The notes beneath the pieces were generated by a model. That model was not told the origin of the DNA. It saw nothing but the letters and a program-made list of their open reading frames with translations, and searched no databases. Shown in pieces: positions 7,945 through 17,074 of a stretch of 43,842 nt of DNA. Each line of letters starts with the position of its first letter. Within the stretch, counting starts at the first letter, position 1. This DNA is from CAZMUN01 sp964569815 (GTDB lineage Archaea > Iainarchaeota > Iainarchaeia > Iainarchaeales > GCA-2688035). The stretch lies in contig CAZMUN010000006.1 in NCBI GenBank assembly GCA_964569815.1, positions 1 to 43,842 on the forward strand. The letters are read 5' to 3'. A program made the translations under genes and the position numbers.

Positions 7945-8642
7945 ACAAAAAAGCGCAAGCTGCCTTAACTGACGCGCTTTACTTTCTTTTAATAGTTTCA
8001 ACGCTTAGCACGTTCATGTTCTTTTTTGCCTCAAGCCACGGCGTTACACTGCAGCAAAGGGTTGTAACCCAGTACTGGCGCGAGTATGCAACAGGCGCCC
8101 TTGAAACAATACTTTACAGCAGCACTCCAAGGATTCCTGGCCAGACCCTGGAACAGGCCCCTGAAGTAGATTACCTGCTTGCCGCGGTAAAAGAAGACTT
8201 TGCCGACGACTCCGAAATCGACGAAACACAGGAGGTCTTGGCCCAAAACGTTTCAGGGATAATGCAGCCAATAGCAGGAAACTTTGACTACATGTTCTAC
8301 CTTTACGCCTTTGACACCAAAGAGTTTGCCTTTGTAATGGTTTACAGCAGGGCTGAACCCGAATTCAGGGACAAGCCAGGAGGCGGCCGTGAAGTAATTC
8401 CGGGGGATGCAAGAATACACTTCTGCAAACCCGCTGACTTGTCAGACGTGGATGCATTGATTGAAGCAGTTGGCGCAAGCGCCCAAAGCAATGCGCGGAT
8501 ACAGCTTGTAAGGCTGGATGAAAGCAACAACCAAAGCTATCCTCCTGCACAGGCCAACCTTACGATGTGGATTCCGACACCAATAGACGAAAAGATTGCA
8601 GGCCTGAACTGCGACCTGTTTGCCACAATTCCAGCCAACTAA
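7935..8642 (+). CDS. Prepilin-like protein (pilin 4), last gene of the pilus locus
   Basis: A 235-residue protein starting ALNKKAQAALTDALYFLLIV, with K-A-Q in place of K-G-Q and a hydrophobic helix to about residue 30, then a long soluble head of about 200 residues with only two cysteines (FCK, NCD). It overlaps the upstream gene by ten bases. The domain includes a beta-rich stretch around MFYLYAFDTKEFAFVMVY. It resembles a minor pilin or pseudopilin with a large head. It ends 38 bases before the end of the convergent zinc-ribbon gene. Confidence 0.75.
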   Translation: MALNKKAQAALTDALYFLLIVSTLSTFMFFFASSHGVTLQQRVVTQYWREYATGALETILYSSTPRIPGQTLEQAPEVDYLLAAVKEDFADDSEIDETQEVLAQNVSGIMQPIAGNFDYMFYLYAFDTKEFAFVMVYSRAEPEFRDKPGGGREVIPGDARIHFCKPADLSDVDALIEAVGASAQSNARIQLVRLDESNNQSYPPAQANLTMWIPTPIDEKIAGLNCDLFATIPAN

Positions 8643-8680
8643 AGGCAGCCAGCCGGAAACAATTCCGACACCAAAAAAAG

Positions 8681-9439
8681 CTATTTCTTTATCTTGTTTT
8701 TGCATTTTGGGCAAGTGTATGTTTTAGTGCTGCCCAGTTTCTCAACCTTTTTTGCACAGTTTTCACAAAAAGCAGTGCCGCATTCCGGGCAAAAAACCAC
8801 TTCGTCTGTTTCTGCACCGCACTTTGGGCACTTTTCCCGCTCTTCCTGAACAGAGCTATCAAGGTTTGAAAGGCCTGCTAAATCGAACTCGTCTCCAATG
8901 CTTTGGCCTGCCTTGCCTTTTCCCTTCTTTTCCGTGCCGCCAAAAAGGTCTTCAACACTCATCCCCTTTATTTCTTCCTGTGTTAAGCCTTTTGCAGCGC
9001 CCTTCATTTTGCCAAACAAGGCAGACTTCTGGTCCAAGGCTTCTTCCTGTTCCTCTTCTTCATCCTTTTTTCCACGCCTTCTTTTCCTTTTGGCGCGCTT
9101 TTCATCCCTTTGTGCCTTTTTATCGCGCTTTGATGGCCTTTTTCTTGCAAGCCTTTCAGCTTTCTTCGCTCTTTTCGCTTGGTCGTGAAGCTGCTCGTAA
9201 ATGCTTTCAGCAATCTTTTCATATTCCTCTTTTTTGGGAAGCCTTTTGTGCTGTTCCTTGAACTTTTTCACCTCGTCCAAAGCAAGCTGCATTGTAATCT
9301 CTTCCTTTTCCTCTTTCGTCAAATCCTTTTTGGGCTGCCCTGCAACAGATTCCGCAATCTCCAAGTCGTCTTCATACCCTTCAGGAATCTCGCCCTGCCG
9401 CTGAAACCGCCTGAGCCTTCTTGGAACCTTTCCACCCAT
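8681..9439 (-). CDS. Basic coiled-coil protein with C-terminal zinc ribbons
   Basis: The 252-residue cytoplasmic protein has a highly charged, Lys/Arg/Glu-rich middle (about 60-130, including a KKDEEEEQEEA acidic patch) predicted to be helical, and a C-terminal zinc-binding region (about 205-250) with four CxxC pairs: CPKC, CPEC, CENC and CPKC. The pairs suggest two zinc ribbons or a treble-clef pair. Such modules bind nucleic acid or protein partners, but nothing here tells which. It is convergent with the pilus operon and sits alone on its strand apart from the surface-protein genes upstream. Family not recognised beyond the zinc ribbon. Confidence 0.8.
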   Translation of the reverse strand: MGGKVPRRLRRFQRQGEIPEGYEDDLEIAESVAGQPKKDLTKEEKEEITMQLALDEVKKFKEQHKRLPKKEEYEKIAESIYEQLHDQAKRAKKAERLARKRPSKRDKKAQRDEKRAKRKRRRGKKDEEEEQEEALDQKSALFGKMKGAAKGLTQEEIKGMSVEDLFGGTEKKGKGKAGQSIGDEFDLAGLSNLDSSVQEEREKCPKCGAETDEVVFCPECGTAFCENCAKKVEKLGSTKTYTCPKCKNKIKK

Positions 9440-9523
9440 AACAAAAGCACTCTGCTAAACAATAGCCAGAACTATTTTAGTGCCTTGCACTATTTAATTG
9501 TTTTGAAAAAGAGCTGAATCGAT

Positions 9524-9560
9524 AAAAAAAGGCCTGTAAAAACAGCTTACTGAAAGGCCC
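9524..9560 (-). terminator. Hairpin plus T-run after the cysteine-rich surface protein
   Basis: On the minus strand the stop codon is followed by GGCC, a spacer holding CTGTTTTTACAG, a second GGCC, then seven T residues. The stem and T-run just after the stop at 9561 look like a transcription terminator. Confidence 0.5.
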
Positions 9561-10829
9561 TTACTTTTTCTTCCTAACAGAAGCCAAATAGGCTGCTGCT
9601 GATGCTGCTAAAGCAATAAGTGCAACTAAAACGATGCCAAGGCCTGTTGCCTGCCCTGAACTTAGGCCAAAAAAGCCTGCTCCAAATAAGCCTGCTGCAA
9701 CACCATTCTGCTGTCCCTCCAGGGTTTCCTCGCCTGGCTCAACACATTTTCCTTCAATGCACTGCCCTGCTTCCCCGCAGGCTACTCCGTCAACCTGGTT
9801 GGTGTAACTGCAGTGGCCTGTCTCCGAAACGCAGAACTCGTTAGTGCAAGGGTTTTGGTCGTCACAGTTTACATTAATGCAAAGGTCTTCACCGGCTGTT
9901 CCTTCGCCTTCCCCGCTGGTTCCGTTCGAACCTGTTTCATTGCCAGCGCATTCCACTATCTCAATTGTCTTATAGTTGGCGCGGTACATGTTTCTTGTAG
10001 TAATAAAACTGTAACTGCCTGGCGCGTTCAAAACAAAGGTTACAATGCCGTCATCGCCTGTCACGTCTTCATGCAAGGTTGCATTATCCTGCCTTACCTT
10101 TACAGTGCTGTTGTTGGCAGGGTTTCCCCAGTCGTTCAGCACTTCCACGACAATTTCCTGGCCTGCACAGTTTCCCTGAATGCCGACAGTCAGTTCGGCT
10201 CCTCCGCCTCCGCCGCCTCCAGGGCTGCCTCCGCCAGGGCTTCCGCCGCCTGGAGTGCCCCCGCCACAGTCTCCTGGGCAGGTGTCAGCTGTTTCGTCGC
10301 CATTGCATGCTCCGTCGCCGCATACAGGCCCGCATTCCCCGCAGTCTGCAGGGCAGTTTGAGCAGTCCTCATCTGCATCGCAGACGTCATCGCCGCACAT
10401 AGGCGCCAAACCGCAGTCTTGAGGGCATGAATCGGTTGTTTCGCCTGCAGAGCAGAAACCGTCTCCACAAAAGGGTTCGGTTCCAAGGCTCAAGTTAAGC
10501 ATGGTGTATCCGCCTTTTTGGAAAGTAACCGGCCCCTGGTTTGCAGGGCTATCGTTTATAAAAAAGCTGATTTCTTTTCCGGTGTTGTTGCCGTTTGGGT
10601 CGTGCACAAAAAAGATTTCACCTGGCTCGATTCCGTAATTTCCGTTAATGGAAACAGTGTTTCCAAATTCTGTGCCGCCGATTTCGGCTGTTATGCTTGC
10701 GTTGTCGGCTGCAGCGCCGTTTATTGTAACAAACCCATAAAATTGGTGGGGGATGGAGGGCTGGGCGTAAACCGAAGTCAAAAAAATAAGCGTAAAAAAA
10801 GCCACTGAAAAGATTCTTCCCAAACCCAT
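9561..10829 (-). CDS. Secreted, membrane-anchored cysteine-rich surface protein
   Basis: The 422-residue product has a signal peptide (LIFLTSVYAQ), a first beta domain resembling a carboxypeptidase-regulatory fold (FYGFVTINGAAADNASITA), then three tandem cysteine motifs of the form C-G-D-x-x-C-x-x-x-E-x(5)-C-P-x-D-C-G (about 125-195). These are followed by a Gly/Pro/Ser linker (GGGSPGGGSPGGGG), an Ig-like domain, an EGF-like cysteine cluster (CINVNCDDQNPCTNEFC) and a C-terminal membrane anchor ending in SVRKKK. The layout is that of an exported protein tethered to the membrane with its modules outside. ATG at 10829 is preferred; a GTG at 10838 lies inside an AT-rich TATA-like stretch. Ligand unknown. 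Confidence 0.85.
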   Translation of the reverse strand: MGLGRIFSVAFFTLIFLTSVYAQPSIPHQFYGFVTINGAAADNASITAEIGGTEFGNTVSINGNYGIEPGEIFFVHDPNGNNTGKEISFFINDSPANQGPVTFQKGGYTMLNLSLGTEPFCGDGFCSAGETTDSCPQDCGLAPMCGDDVCDADEDCSNCPADCGECGPVCGDGACNGDETADTCPGDCGGGTPGGGSPGGGSPGGGGGGGAELTVGIQGNCAGQEIVVEVLNDWGNPANNSTVKVRQDNATLHEDVTGDDGIVTFVLNAPGSYSFITTRNMYRANYKTIEIVECAGNETGSNGTSGEGEGTAGEDLCINVNCDDQNPCTNEFCVSETGHCSYTNQVDGVACGEAGQCIEGKCVEPGEETLEGQQNGVAAGLFGAGFFGLSSGQATGLGIVLVALIALAASAAAYLASVRKKK

Positions 10830-10888
10830 TATACCCACTTTATATAGTTAATAAATGAAAAGAAATATAAATCTATTTCTCCCTGTTG

Positions 10889-10911
10889 AAAAAATAAAAA
10901 AAAGGGGGGGG
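10889..10911 (-). terminator. Poly-C/poly-T tract after the giant surface protein
   Basis: Immediately after the stop of the 1952-residue gene the minus strand reads a run of eight C, eight T, an A and six T. Archaeal termination needs mainly a T-tract, so this is a likely terminator. The C8-T8 homopolymer pair is also prone to sequencing or replication slippage. Confidence 0.5.
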
Positions 10912-10915
10912 CTGT

Positions 10916-13900
10916 TTATGCCCCGAAGATGAAGTCCATCAACAACCCGCAGCTTGTTGTAGGCGCGTAAAGCCCTGTGCTTTCCTCTGTGATTAGCGCC
11001 CAGTAACCTGCGCCTGGATCCATATAATCCAACCTATCTAGTGGCTTCCACTGGCTAGGGTTGTCCGGTTCCCAGTAGGTATACATTGTAGACCAACCCT
11101 TATTTAGTACACTGCTTCCCAATGACCAAAGTGCACAGTGGGCCACCTTTCCTGCTCCAACAGGCCCCATATACTCTAAGATGGCATTGCCTTCTCCGTC
11201 ATCTGCGCCATAGTACCCAATCAGGTTCCATCCTCTCGGCAGTTCCCTGCTTGGAGGCGTTGTTGCCGGGCTGAACAGGCTTCCGCCGATTGTCAAAAGA
11301 TCCTCTTCAAGCATTGCAACCCAGTAGCCCCATCCTGGTGTTACTGTTGAAAGATCGCTTGTCGCCGGGTTTCCTGGCCTGTAGACAAACCATTCGTCTG
11401 TTGCAGCATCATAGGTCCAGACGCTGTCAAGGTTTTCTTCCACATCGCTGAATACTTCGCTGACGTTGTCGTCCAATAGAACGAAAGGCACTGAAACCAA
11501 ATTCCACTTTTTGTTGAGTTCCATCTCAAATTTCGTGCCTGTTACCTTGAATTTCTCGTCATCGATTTTGCCTTCGTTGCCCAATGCGTCAACGCAGTAG
11601 TACTTTAGGTTGTGTTCTGTTTCTTCCAGGAAGAAGAACTGGTCTGTCGTGCCCTGCAGGCAGCAGTAGCCGTCTTCCTCGTTCATTGCACCACCCATTT
11701 CTGAGCAATACCTGGCTGTTTCGTCGTCTGCATCCACTTCAACGTTGAAGCACACTGTTTCGTGGCCAACCGGGTGCGGCAGTGGGTCAACACAATCCAG
11801 CTTTATTGGGGTCAGCAGTGTGACCTTCCAGCATTTTCCTGGCTCTGTGCAGAACTCATCCAGATCGTAGTAGATGCTGTCAAGGCCGTCCCACACTGTT
11901 TTGGGTTCGCCAACCGTTTTCTCTGGGTCTGGCGCTGAATTGTCGACATAGACGCATTGCTTGTGCTCTGATTCCTTGCCGACGTTGTCCTCTGCCCTTA
12001 TTTCAATAAGGTGGCATGATTCTTCGCCAATCCTTTCCGGGCCGTCAACTGGATCCCAGTCCCCTGACCCTGTTGCATCCTGGCATACAACCTGGTCCTC
12101 GCAGTACATGTCGTCAACCAGTGAAATTCTGTATTCCAGGCTTGCAAGGCCGCTTGGATGCGGTTCTGGGTCCTCTGCGCTTATTAAGATTTCTGTTTGT
12201 GAGTTAATCCATTCCTTGCCTTCTTCTTCAAAGAACGGCCTGTTGTAGTCTTTTGTTATTTCTGGTGGCCTCTTGTCAACGAAGACACACTGGTTTTTTA
12301 CTGCCTCCGGGTTTCCAAGCCTGTCCACCGAATAGTACTCTATCATGTGGCAGGATTCCTCTTCGATTCCGAACATTCCCTCATATTTCTTCCATTCGTT
12401 GTCGTGTGTTCCCATTGCAAACACGTGCATTGCCGGAATCTCCTGCTTTTTGCATTCCCCGTTCCAGTGCATTGCTGCCTGGCCTGTTACCTTGAATCCA
12501 TTAATCTGGGCCGTGTCTGGAACGTTTACCACAAGGCCTTCATAGTTTCCTGCTGAAATCACGTTGCCTACTGCGTTGCCGTTTACTTTAACGCCAAGCA
12601 AGGCCATGTCACAGCCTCCTTCCCTTCCTTTTGACATTAGGACAAGGTATTCAAAGGCCTTTCCTGCATCGTATGTGTAGCTTATGGTCTGGCCGTCAAC
12701 AGTGTATTCCACTAGGCCTGTTTCTGCATCATAGCTTACTTCAAACGGCACTGGAATTCCCCCGTTTGCCCACGGAAGCTCTTCCAAGCTTGCCACTGTT
12801 GTTGCCGGGTCTCCTGTGTCCGGAATGCCTATTGCAAGATCCCAGTTTGTTGAATCGGCCCTTCCTGTTACCATGAAATCCTGGTTTGCCTGCCCAAGGC
12901 AAGCCCATCCTTCACATTCTTCAGTATGCCATAATTCCATTGCACTTACGCAGTTGCCTGGGTCTTCGCATGCTTCGTCTCTCATCAAGCTGACCCTGTA
13001 GAATGTGTCCTCAAGCCCTACTGCGCACACTGCCCCGCCGTCCTCTGCTGTTAGCCTTATCTGGTGCACTGTGTCAATGAATTCCAATCCTTCCGGGCTA
13101 ATGTATGCTTCTGGCTCGTAAGTCTTTTCTGTTTCTGGCGGAATGCTGTCAACCTTGAACAGCTCGTAGTCTGTTTCTGATTCCGTGTTACCCAAATGGT
13201 CCATGCAGTAGAATTCAAGGTCGTGGAGGCTGTCTTCCATAAAGTACAGCTCGTACTTGTTCTCAAATTCTAATCCGTTTACCTGTAGGGGGTCTGTTCC
13301 TGGCGCAACAATTGCCTGCACCAAGTCGTCTCCTACATATGCACAGCACCATTCGTTTACCATTTCTCCGCCGAACTGGCTGCAGTACTCGCCTGTAAGG
13401 TATGGTGTTTCCTCGCTGTCGAAGGAAACTCTGTAGCAAACTGTTTCCTGTTCAACAGGGTGCTCTCCTTGGTCCTCACAGTCCAGTGTTATGAGCGTTG
13501 GCTCTGCCACTGTCGGGTCCCTTACCCACCAATCACATTCATCTTGTGTATTCCAGCTGCATCCAGGCGTTTCAGTGCACTTGTCATCCCATCCTGCACC
13601 ATATCCCTGTGACTGGATTTCTGCACAATCGTACATTGGAGTGCCTTCACAGTTTCCTGTTCCAGGCGTTTCAACCCAGTCACAGCCCATTGTTTCAAGG
13701 CACTTTCCTTCCGGGTCCTGTGGCCAGCCTGCTGCTGCAGCCTCACAGGCCGTAGGAGTTCCAGCACAGTAGTCGCTTCCCCCTGACCACATGCATTCAT
13801 TCGTTTCGCAAGCTACCTGGTCTATGTATTCCCCGCAGTATGGTTCGCCATAGCAGGTGCCGCCTGTTGAAACCCAGTCGCATCCTGGCACTGCCAGGCA

Positions 13901-16774
13901 CTGGTTTTCACCGTAATAGTTGCAGGCCTCTGTTACTGGAGTTCCCTCGCAGGTGAAAGTGCTTGGCTCTGTTACCCAGTCGCATCCTGGGAAAAAGCTG
14001 CACTGCGCTTGGTCGTATACTTCGCATGCGCCTGTTTCTGGGCTGCCTTCGCATGCCCTTTCAGTGCCCTCGCATGGAATCTTTGGCTCGCCAACTTCCT
14101 TGATTCCTTCTGGCGGCGTGTTGTCAACGAACACGCACTGGGCTTTTACAATTTCCTCGTTTCCAAGCCTGTCCACAGAATAGTATTCTATCATATGGCA
14201 GCTTTCCTCTCCTTTTGTGAAAGGCTCTGTGTATTCAGTCCAACCTGGGTCTTGTGAACTGTGCATTGGATTGCATTCCATTACATCCCAGCATTTTGCA
14301 TCGTCAACAAGCTCGTTTCTCCAATAGACTGTTTCTACGCCCACTTTTTCGTCTTCTGCTGCAAGCGTAACCTCTGTTGCGCTCGTTATCCAGTGGGTGC
14401 AGTTTGCGTGAACGCATTCAACCATGCAGTCCGGCCCTGCTCCAACGCACTGGCTTTCGCACATTGATTCGCACCTTGGCTCGACCTTTTTTGGGTCGCC
14501 GTATGCTTTCTTTGTTTCCGGCGGCAGCGAGTCAACCAAGAAGACTTCAACGTCTTCTTCCATTTCATTGCCTAATGCGTCTTCACAGTTGATGGTGAGG
14601 GTGTGCTCTGAGTCCTCTGTAAAGATTATATCAACTCCCTCTTCACCAAATTCTTCTTCGCCGATTATCTGGCCTTCCCATTCAAGGGTATACTGGCAGG
14701 TCACTTCGTCCACTGCGCAGATTGGGCCTCCGTCTTCAACCTCAACCCTTACGCCGTTTACTCCGTCGTCTCTTACATAGCATTCGTCGCCAGGCTGTGT
14801 TGGTGGGCACTGGCCCAAATGGTCTGTTCCAATCATTGTTTTTGCAATGCTTGGCGGCGTGTCGTCCACTTTATAGTATTGGGTGTGAACTTCACTCTTC
14901 TTTTCCACTGCGTCAACACAGTAGTATTCCAGGTCGTGCATTGACTCTTCTTGGAAATAGAATTCATATGGTGCCTGTGGTCCTGCGTCAACACAGCAGT
15001 ATCCTTCTGCGTTCAAAGGCCCTGGGCAGTATTCGTCTGTGTTGTATCCCTCAGGGTCCTGGTCGTATGAAACCTTGTAGCAGAGCTGTTCATCGCCTGA
15101 TGGGTGTGGCTCTTGGTCTGTACAAGTGAATGTTATTGGCATTTCTGTTGTAATCCAGTGGAAATCTCCGTTTGGATTGTCTCCTGTAATGAAATCAGGC
15201 TCTCCCGAGCCTGGAATTGCTTCGCCGTTATCCTTGTGCACTTCCGGCGGCGTCTTGTCAACGAAGAAGCAGTTTGTCTGCATTTCTTCAACGTTTCCCA
15301 AGTGGTCTATGCTGAAGTACTGGAGAATGTGGCATGATTCCTCGTTTTTTGCAAATGGCCCTTCGTAAAGCCACCAGAGCTCGTCTATTTCTCCATCGTA
15401 TCCTGGCATTTCAAGGCAGCCTATTTCGCACATGGCTATTCCTGGTGCACAGTTTTGGTTGCCGAATTCGCCGTCACAGCACCTGTGCACATTGCTTTCA
15501 ACGCATTCTTCCCAGCTTGCGTACTGGCCTGCTTCCCAGTTGTCTGTGCAGTATTCCTGTGCCCAGTCTATTGTAATCCAGGTGTTGTGGCAAACGCTGT
15601 CCTGCTCGCATGTGTAAGGGTTTTCACAAACAGGCTGGCACATTTGCTCCGGGTTTTCACAGAATTCATCCGGCACTAGCGTGTTTATGTACCATGTCTT
15701 GTCCACTCCGATGTTGCAGCTTTGGCCTGTTGGGTCTGGGTCAACAGCGTTCAATTCTATTTCTGTTACGCCATCAATCCATTCCACAAGGCCGTCTATT
15801 TTTTGCGGGCCAATAAACCTTTTCGTGGTTTCTGGCGGCGTGTCATCAACCCTGAAAAGCTCGGTGTCAACAACAACGTTTCCTGCCTTGTCGTAGCACT
15901 CTACCGTTAATTCGTGCAGTGAGTCCTCGTCAAAGGTAACATCGGTGCATATTTCCCCTGCGTTGTCGTTGTCGTCATCGTTGTCATTGTCTTCAACTGT
16001 CCATTCTTCCTCCAAAGAACCGTCCAAGGCAAGCGTGAAATCACAGTATGCAACGCCGCTCTTGGTGTTGGCATTTCCTGTGAAATCTTGGCAGGTTTCG
16101 TCCCCTTGGTCCTCTGAGCAGACTGTTATTGTAGTGCCTTGTGTCATCCAGCACTCTTCGCCTGCTTCTGGCGGGCAAGGCCCTGAAGTTTGGCCTCCTG
16201 CCATGGTCTTCTCAACAATTGGCTCGGTTGAGTCGATGTTGGTGTAATCGTAAGTTATTTCCCATTCGCCGTAGGTTGAACTTTCTTCATCTCTTGTTTC
16301 AAACTTCCACTTGAAGTTGCATCCTTCGTCTGGTGGAACCGTTGCAGAGAATTCGAACTCTTCACTGCCTCCGCCTGGAATGTTGTTGCTGGGGTCGGTT
16401 GTGTAGTACCAGCAGAGCTCTGTCAATTCTCCTGGGAACTCTGGGTCAAACCATGGGTCAACGTGAATGAGGTGCCATCCTGCTTTTGCTTCACATATAA
16501 AGTTTGTGTAGCCGGGGCTTTTAATTATCCTGACTTCGTCGATGTCGTCGTCGCCTGCCAGGCTTGACATGGTTACTGTGTAGTTGACTGTTGCGTTTCC
16601 CTGTGACCATTCTGGCTCAAGTTCTGCTGTTGGGGTGTGTGCTGCGGAAGCCGAAACGGCTAGTGTTAAAAGGCAGAGGAACAGCAGCGGATATTTTGCA
16701 TATGGTAAGAATCCTTCACTCCTAAAAGTTTGTTTGTTAAAAATAGTTGTTTGATTGTGCTTTCGCATACTCAT
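10916..16774 (-). CDS. Giant secreted cysteine-rich repeat protein (1952 aa)
   Basis: The protein has an N-terminal signal (FLCLLTLAVSASAA, about 30-45) and is otherwise extracellular. It contains eight similar modules of about 150-230 residues, each ending with a phrase like YYSVDRLGNEE, C-x-F-V-D-x-x-P-P-E (seen as VDDTPPE, VDKTPPE, VDSLPPE, VDNTPPE and so on). One module is interrupted (about 900-1090) by five short repeats of the form C-x-GTP-x-AC, QC, GC-x-W. The C-terminus has two copies of a W-N-L-[VI] ... PG-x-GYW domain (about 1750-1935) and no obvious membrane helix. The start has a strong GAGGTGGGG ribosome site five bases before ATG 16774. It looks like a disulfide-rich cell-surface or adhesion protein; function is inferred only from architecture. 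Confidence 0.88.
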   Translation of the reverse strand: MSMRKHNQTTIFNKQTFRSEGFLPYAKYPLLFLCLLTLAVSASAAHTPTAELEPEWSQGNATVNYTVTMSSLAGDDDIDEVRIIKSPGYTNFICEAKAGWHLIHVDPWFDPEFPGELTELCWYYTTDPSNNIPGGGSEEFEFSATVPPDEGCNFKWKFETRDEESSTYGEWEITYDYTNIDSTEPIVEKTMAGGQTSGPCPPEAGEECWMTQGTTITVCSEDQGDETCQDFTGNANTKSGVAYCDFTLALDGSLEEEWTVEDNDNDDDNDNAGEICTDVTFDEDSLHELTVECYDKAGNVVVDTELFRVDDTPPETTKRFIGPQKIDGLVEWIDGVTEIELNAVDPDPTGQSCNIGVDKTWYINTLVPDEFCENPEQMCQPVCENPYTCEQDSVCHNTWITIDWAQEYCTDNWEAGQYASWEECVESNVHRCCDGEFGNQNCAPGIAMCEIGCLEMPGYDGEIDELWWLYEGPFAKNEESCHILQYFSIDHLGNVEEMQTNCFFVDKTPPEVHKDNGEAIPGSGEPDFITGDNPNGDFHWITTEMPITFTCTDQEPHPSGDEQLCYKVSYDQDPEGYNTDEYCPGPLNAEGYCCVDAGPQAPYEFYFQEESMHDLEYYCVDAVEKKSEVHTQYYKVDDTPPSIAKTMIGTDHLGQCPPTQPGDECYVRDDGVNGVRVEVEDGGPICAVDEVTCQYTLEWEGQIIGEEEFGEEGVDIIFTEDSEHTLTINCEDALGNEMEEDVEVFLVDSLPPETKKAYGDPKKVEPRCESMCESQCVGAGPDCMVECVHANCTHWITSATEVTLAAEDEKVGVETVYWRNELVDDAKCWDVMECNPMHSSQDPGWTEYTEPFTKGEESCHMIEYYSVDRLGNEEIVKAQCVFVDNTPPEGIKEVGEPKIPCEGTERACEGSPETGACEVYDQAQCSFFPGCDWVTEPSTFTCEGTPVTEACNYYGENQCLAVPGCDWVSTGGTCYGEPYCGEYIDQVACETNECMWSGGSDYCAGTPTACEAAAAGWPQDPEGKCLETMGCDWVETPGTGNCEGTPMYDCAEIQSQGYGAGWDDKCTETPGCSWNTQDECDWWVRDPTVAEPTLITLDCEDQGEHPVEQETVCYRVSFDSEETPYLTGEYCSQFGGEMVNEWCCAYVGDDLVQAIVAPGTDPLQVNGLEFENKYELYFMEDSLHDLEFYCMDHLGNTESETDYELFKVDSIPPETEKTYEPEAYISPEGLEFIDTVHQIRLTAEDGGAVCAVGLEDTFYRVSLMRDEACEDPGNCVSAMELWHTEECEGWACLGQANQDFMVTGRADSTNWDLAIGIPDTGDPATTVASLEELPWANGGIPVPFEVSYDAETGLVEYTVDGQTISYTYDAGKAFEYLVLMSKGREGGCDMALLGVKVNGNAVGNVISAGNYEGLVVNVPDTAQINGFKVTGQAAMHWNGECKKQEIPAMHVFAMGTHDNEWKKYEGMFGIEEESCHMIEYYSVDRLGNPEAVKNQCVFVDKRPPEITKDYNRPFFEEEGKEWINSQTEILISAEDPEPHPSGLASLEYRISLVDDMYCEDQVVCQDATGSGDWDPVDGPERIGEESCHLIEIRAEDNVGKESEHKQCVYVDNSAPDPEKTVGEPKTVWDGLDSIYYDLDEFCTEPGKCWKVTLLTPIKLDCVDPLPHPVGHETVCFNVEVDADDETARYCSEMGGAMNEEDGYCCLQGTTDQFFFLEETEHNLKYYCVDALGNEGKIDDEKFKVTGTKFEMELNKKWNLVSVPFVLLDDNVSEVFSDVEENLDSVWTYDAATDEWFVYRPGNPATSDLSTVTPGWGYWVAMLEEDLLTIGGSLFSPATTPPSRELPRGWNLIGYYGADDGEGNAILEYMGPVGAGKVAHCALWSLGSSVLNKGWSTMYTYWEPDNPSQWKPLDRLDYMDPGAGYWALITEESTGLYAPTTSCGLLMDFIFGA

Positions 16775-16830
16775 AACCCCACCTCGATTTTTGTATCTGA
16801 AATTCAGACCATATTTATTCTGCCTTAAAT

Positions 16831-16840
16831 GCTTAAATAC
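16831..16840 (+). promoter_or_regulatory. TATA box upstream of the hairpin-rich 50-codon ORF
   Basis: GCTTAAATAC is centred about 26 bases before the ATG at 16862, the spacing expected of a leaderless start. The motif is near-palindromic, so on the other strand it could also serve the giant surface-protein gene 57 bases away. Confidence 0.5.
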
Positions 16841-16861
16841 CTACTCTTTTAGTCAACCCTT

Positions 16862-17014
16862 ATGCGGCTTTTGGAAGACGGCAAAAAAATTGTGTTGAAG
16901 CAGGGTTTCCTTTTTTTGAAACCCTGCCCTGTTTTTGCTGAAGCTCGGGCCTGTTTCAATGAAACCGTTCCTGAAAAAAAACCCAAACAGGCCCTGTTAA
17001 CCTTTTCCTGTTAA
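16862..17014 (+). other. Hairpin-rich transcribed element or 50-codon ORF
   Basis: This fills the 300-base gap between the giant protein gene and the HTH gene. A 50-codon ORF starts MRLLEDGKKIVLKQG exactly one TATA spacing after 16831-16840. The same stretch folds into two strong hairpins: GCAGGGTTTC (16900-16909) with GAAACCCTGC (16918-16927), and GGGCCTGTTT (16947-16956) with AAACAGGCCC (16985-16994), the latter having an alternative inner stem GTTTC/GAAAC (16953-16957/16961-16965). Perfect ten-base stems inside a coding sequence are unusual, so a structured small RNA or tandem terminator is at least as likely as a protein. The peptide resembles nothing I know. Confidence 0.4.
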
Positions 17015-17021
17015 ATCATTA

Positions 17022-17030
17022 ACTTTAAAT
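17022..17030 (+). promoter_or_regulatory. TATA box of the small HTH gene
   Basis: ACTTTAAAT precedes the TTG start at 17075 by about 48 bases, leaving a leader of roughly 20 bases that contains an AGGGG ribosome site (17063-17067) seven bases before the TTG. Confidence 0.5.
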
Positions 17031-17074
17031 TCTTTTGTTTTACTAATTATTACACGTTAATAAGGGGTTTTTTT

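Noticed and set aside
8752..9517. Several overlapping plus-strand open frames opposite the zinc-ribbon gene, such as one of 169 codons.
   Set aside because: They are F/L/S-rich translations of the complement of a Lys/Glu/Arg-rich coding sequence, with no ribosome sites, and fully overlap a better gene on the other strand.
10180..10290. Possible tandem DNA repeat rich in CCGCC/CCTCC.
   Set aside because: It encodes the Gly/Pro/Ser linker of the surface protein on the minus strand and needs no other explanation.
11961..16247. Many open frames of 60-135 codons opposite or within the giant cysteine-rich gene.
   Set aside because: They have no promoter or ribosome site and low-quality composition; a continuous 1952-codon frame with signal peptide and repeats explains the region.
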